In this document: positions 61,880 to 64,000 of the stretch, one piece after another
How positions within the stretch are numbered: position 1 is the first letter of the stretch
How the letters are laid out: each line of letters begins with the position of its first letter
Assembly (NCBI RefSeq): GCF_000472525.1
Contig: NZ_AWZT01000002.1
Coordinates: forward strand, 327-64,326
Length of the DNA stretch: 64,000 bases
From: Paraburkholderia dilworthii
GTDB lineage: Bacteria; Pseudomonadota; Gammaproteobacteria; Burkholderiales; Burkholderiaceae
Direction of reading: 5' to 3'
Notes under the pieces: generated by a model
Told to the model about the DNA's origin: nothing
Databases searched by the model: none
The model's input: only the letters and a program-made list of their open reading frames with translations
Program-made: the position numbers and the translations under genes

Positions 61880-62812
61880 TCAGGCGGTGCGCGACAGCGC
61901 GCGCCGCGCTTCGTGCGCGCCGGTTCGCACCGCGCGCCAGCGCGACAGCTTCAGGCGCGCCTCTCTCGATACGAGCGCGAGCGCCGCATGCGTGAGGCCA
62001 GGATAGACGCGCGTGCCGACGAGCGTCCACCACCACCACGCGGTTTCGCGACGCAAAGGCGGCAACTGGTCGCGCAGGATCAGATGGAAGTTGAACGCGG
62101 CGTTGCGCAACGCAGCCATTGTTTGTGCGTCGCGCCGGTCGTCGTCGAAACGTTCGGCGGGAAAATGATCGACGGCGACGCGCGGGTCGTACATCAGCTT
62201 CCAGCCGGCGTTCTTCACCGCGAGGCTGAACGCCATGTCGTTGTGAACCTGGGCGCCCGCGCCGCGCAGCCGTGCATCGAAACGGATGTTGCGCACCGCG
62301 TCGCGCCGGTAGCTCATATTGGCGCCCTTCAGAATGTCGACTTGGCGTGCGCCGCCCACGCCCAGATGATGGTTGCCGATGATCTTGCCGTGCGCCGTGA
62401 CCTTGCCCACCAGCGGGCGCTCGCCGTCGAGCACGCGGCCTTTCTCGTGGACCCAGTCGCGCCCGCCGAGCGCGCCGAGCCGCGCATCGTTTTCGAATGC
62501 GGCTGCGATGCGTTGCACCCAGTCGGGATGCGGCGCCGCGTCGTCGTCGGTGATGGCGATCACGTCGCCGTTGGCGGCGTCGAGTCCGCGATTGAGCGCC
62601 GCGACCTGGCCCGGCGCTTCAACCAGCGCCACGGATAGCGGCAGCTTGCCCGGCACCGCCGGGTCGCGCAGACACGTATGGGTCGCCTCGTCGTCGGCGC
62701 GCGCCACCACGACGACTTCATCGGGCGCGCGCGACTGCCGGTGCAGCGCCGCGAGGCAGCGCGCGAGATCGGCCGGGCGGCGGTAAGTCGGAACCAGTAC
62801 CGTCACTTTCAT
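61880..62812 (-). CDS. Glycosyltransferase family 2 (BceG-like)
   Basis: The protein has 310 aa with a GT-A fold. It has VTVLVPTYRRPADLARCLAAL, the DDD metal motif in VIAITDDDAAPHPDW, and a later HNDMAFSLAVKNAGWKLMYDPRVAVDHFP. No membrane helix is evident beyond a hydrophobic Trp-rich stretch near residue 255 (WWWWTLVG). It follows the tyrosine kinase gene in the leftward operon, the position of bceG in cepacian loci. Confidence 0.85.
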   Translation of the reverse strand: MKVTVLVPTYRRPADLARCLAALHRQSRAPDEVVVVARADDEATHTCLRDPAVPGKLPLSVALVEAPGQVAALNRGLDAANGDVIAITDDDAAPHPDWVQRIAAAFENDARLGALGGRDWVHEKGRVLDGERPLVGKVTAHGKIIGNHHLGVGGARQVDILKGANMSYRRDAVRNIRFDARLRGAGAQVHNDMAFSLAVKNAGWKLMYDPRVAVDHFPAERFDDDRRDAQTMAALRNAAFNFHLILRDQLPPLRRETAWWWWTLVGTRVYPGLTHAALALVSREARLKLSRWRAVRTGAHEARRALSRTA

Positions 62813-62928
62813 TGCGATGTCCTCATCGCGACGTCCTCGTTTCGACGTCGCTTGTTATCGTCATTGCGCCGGGCTTGCATGCGCCTGTTGCGCTCGCTGC
62901 CCGATGATGTATCCGCTCGACCGCATGC

Positions 62929-64000
62929 TCAGGTGCTCAGGTATTCCTGAACCGCGGCGTAGCTGCGGTCATAGCCGCCGCGCGCCCGCGCCGGCATGCC
63001 GTTGAAAATGCCGCCCTGCACGTGTACGCCCGCTGCGCGCAGACGCTTCAACGCGTCGATGATCTCGCCCTCGCTATGCATGCCCGAACGCATCACGAAG
63101 AAGGTCGAGCCGGCATACGCGCCGATGATCGACGCATCGGTCACCGCGAGCACCGGCGGCGTGTCGATCAGGATCACGTCGTAGCGTTTCGCGAGACCGT
63201 CGAGGTATTGCGGCAGACGCGGCGACATCAGTAGTTCCGACGGATTCGGCGGCCGGCGCCCGCACGAAATGAAACTCAGGTTCTCGATTTCCGACGCGCG
63301 GATCGCCTCCTCCAGCGAGATCTGGCCGCTCAGAAGTTCCGAAAGGCCGTTCTCCTGCGTGCCGCCCAGATAGCGTTCGAGCACGCCGCGACGCATATCG
63401 CCGTCGATCATCAGCACACGCTTGCCCGAATGCGCGAGCAGCACCGCGAGGTTGACCGTGAGGAAGCTCTTGCCGACGCCGGCCATCGGGCCCGTCAGCA
63501 TGACGATGCGGTTTTTCGCGTCCATCATCGTGAACTGCATCGACGTGCGCAGGCTGCGCAGGCTCTCGACCGTGACGTCCTTCGGCCGCGCGTTTGCGAG
63601 CACCGAACGCAGGCGTTCGCCGCCGCGCTGAAAGCCGTTTTCGAGCAGCGTCTGTTCCGCGCTCATCGGCACGAGCCCGAACACCGGCAGATGGAACGCT
63701 CGCTCGATATGCTCCGGGTCGTCGATGCCCTTGAACATATTGCGGCGCAGGAACACGAAGCCGGTGCCCGCGATCAGCCCGAGGATGGTTGCCGCCGACA
63801 GGATCAGCGCCTTCTTCGGCTTGACCGGCGCGCCGGGGCGCAGCGCGGCGTCTACGATATGCACGTTGCCGCCGGTGCCGGCCTTCTGCACCGACAACTC
63901 CTGCACGCGGTTGAGCAGCAGCACGTAGATGTCCTCCGCCACTTTCGCGTCGCGCTGCAACTGCACGGCCTTCACTTCGGTGGCCGGCAGATCGCGGAAG
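62929..64000 (-). CDS. bceF: Polysaccharide co-polymerase/tyrosine autokinase (BceF/Wzc), 5' part outside window
   Basis: The C-terminal 355 or so residues are present; the frame is open through the right edge. The second membrane segment (ALILSAATILGLIAGTGFVFL) is followed by the BY-kinase domain: Walker A in TGPMAGVGKSFLTVNLA, Walker A' in VLMIDGDMRRG, and Walker B in VILIDTPPVLAVTDAS. The tail has the tyrosine cluster RGGYDRSYAAVQEYLST. Autophosphorylation controls polymer length and export of the polysaccharide. It is the first gene of the leftward operon within the window. Confidence 0.93.
   Translation of the reverse strand, partial: FRDLPATEVKAVQLQRDAKVAEDIYVLLLNRVQELSVQKAGTGGNVHIVDAALRPGAPVKPKKALILSAATILGLIAGTGFVFLRRNMFKGIDDPEHIERAFHLPVFGLVPMSAEQTLLENGFQRGGERLRSVLANARPKDVTVESLRSLRTSMQFTMMDAKNRIVMLTGPMAGVGKSFLTVNLAVLLAHSGKRVLMIDGDMRRGVLERYLGGTQENGLSELLSGQISLEEAIRASEIENLSFISCGRRPPNPSELLMSPRLPQYLDGLAKRYDVILIDTPPVLAVTDASIIGAYAGSTFFVMRSGMHSEGEIIDALKRLRAAGVHVQGGIFNGMPARARGGYDRSYAAVQEYLST

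Noticed and set aside
1..64000. CRISPR arrays, tRNA or rRNA genes, insertion sequences
   Set aside because: No spacer-repeat pattern, tRNA-like T-loop signature, rRNA sequence or transposase signature was recognised by reading; a tRNA scan would be decisive for tRNAs.

Overview
The window reads as a high-GC betaproteobacterial chromosome of the Burkholderia/Paraburkholderia type. This rests on protein resemblance (T6SS parts, a cepacian-like exopolysaccharide locus, FabV, NirBD, a PuuA/PuuD/SpuC-type cluster), on GC-rich coding, and on frequent ATGA overlaps; no database search was run.

Layout. (1) 1-10.35 kb: end of a type VI secretion locus. An ORF joins the C-terminal part of TssG to a whole TssF, then come VgrG, a two-domain peptidoglycan-hydrolase effector, a probable periplasmic immunity protein and PAAR proteins. 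The immunity-PAAR pair is duplicated; one PAAR copy is broken at a G run and one immunity copy at an A run. (2) 10.5-14.2 kb: LysR regulator, 2-hydroxyacid dehydrogenase and a divergent MFS carrier. (3) 14.3-16.9 kb: zinc-ribbon protein, TerC-type membrane protein, NhaR-type regulator, TerB-like protein. (4) 17.1-20.75 kb: polyamine catabolism operon (PuuD, PuuA-like ligase, SpuC-like aminotransferase), followed by about 1 kb without a supportable gene. (5) 21.8-33 kb: housekeeping and accessory genes: lipoproteins, azoreductase plus cupin, MFS carrier, class A penicillin-binding protein, FabV, glutathione transferase, MgtC-like protein.

(6) 32.3-39.35 kb: nitrate/nitrite assimilation (PilJ-like nitrate-sensor-type protein, NarK-type transporter, NirD, NirB, and a divergent siroheme methyltransferase CobA). 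The 753 bp between nirB and cobA is the most informative stretch of the window. Each gene has a candidate sigma-54 promoter and its own leader with an ANTAR-type dual hairpin (hexaloops with A at position 1 and G at position 4). In each leader the second hairpin shares bases with a strong intrinsic terminator. Two NtrC-like dyads 21 bp apart lie between the promoters. This predicts NtrC-activated initiation plus NasT/NasR-type antitermination on both the reductase and its cofactor gene.

(7) 39.4-43.5 kb: MOSC protein, GlcG-like protein and malate synthase G. (8) 43.6-64 kb: exopolysaccharide locus resembling the cepacian bce genes: GalU, an unlisted 51-aa membrane protein, acyltransferases, a tandem glycosyltransferase, flippase, secreted beta-propeller protein, SGNH hydrolase, GDP-mannose 4,6-dehydratase, four further glycosyltransferases, a polymerase, and the C-terminal part of a BceF/Wzc tyrosine kinase that runs off the right edge. 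AT-rich islands mark the promoter regions in this locus.
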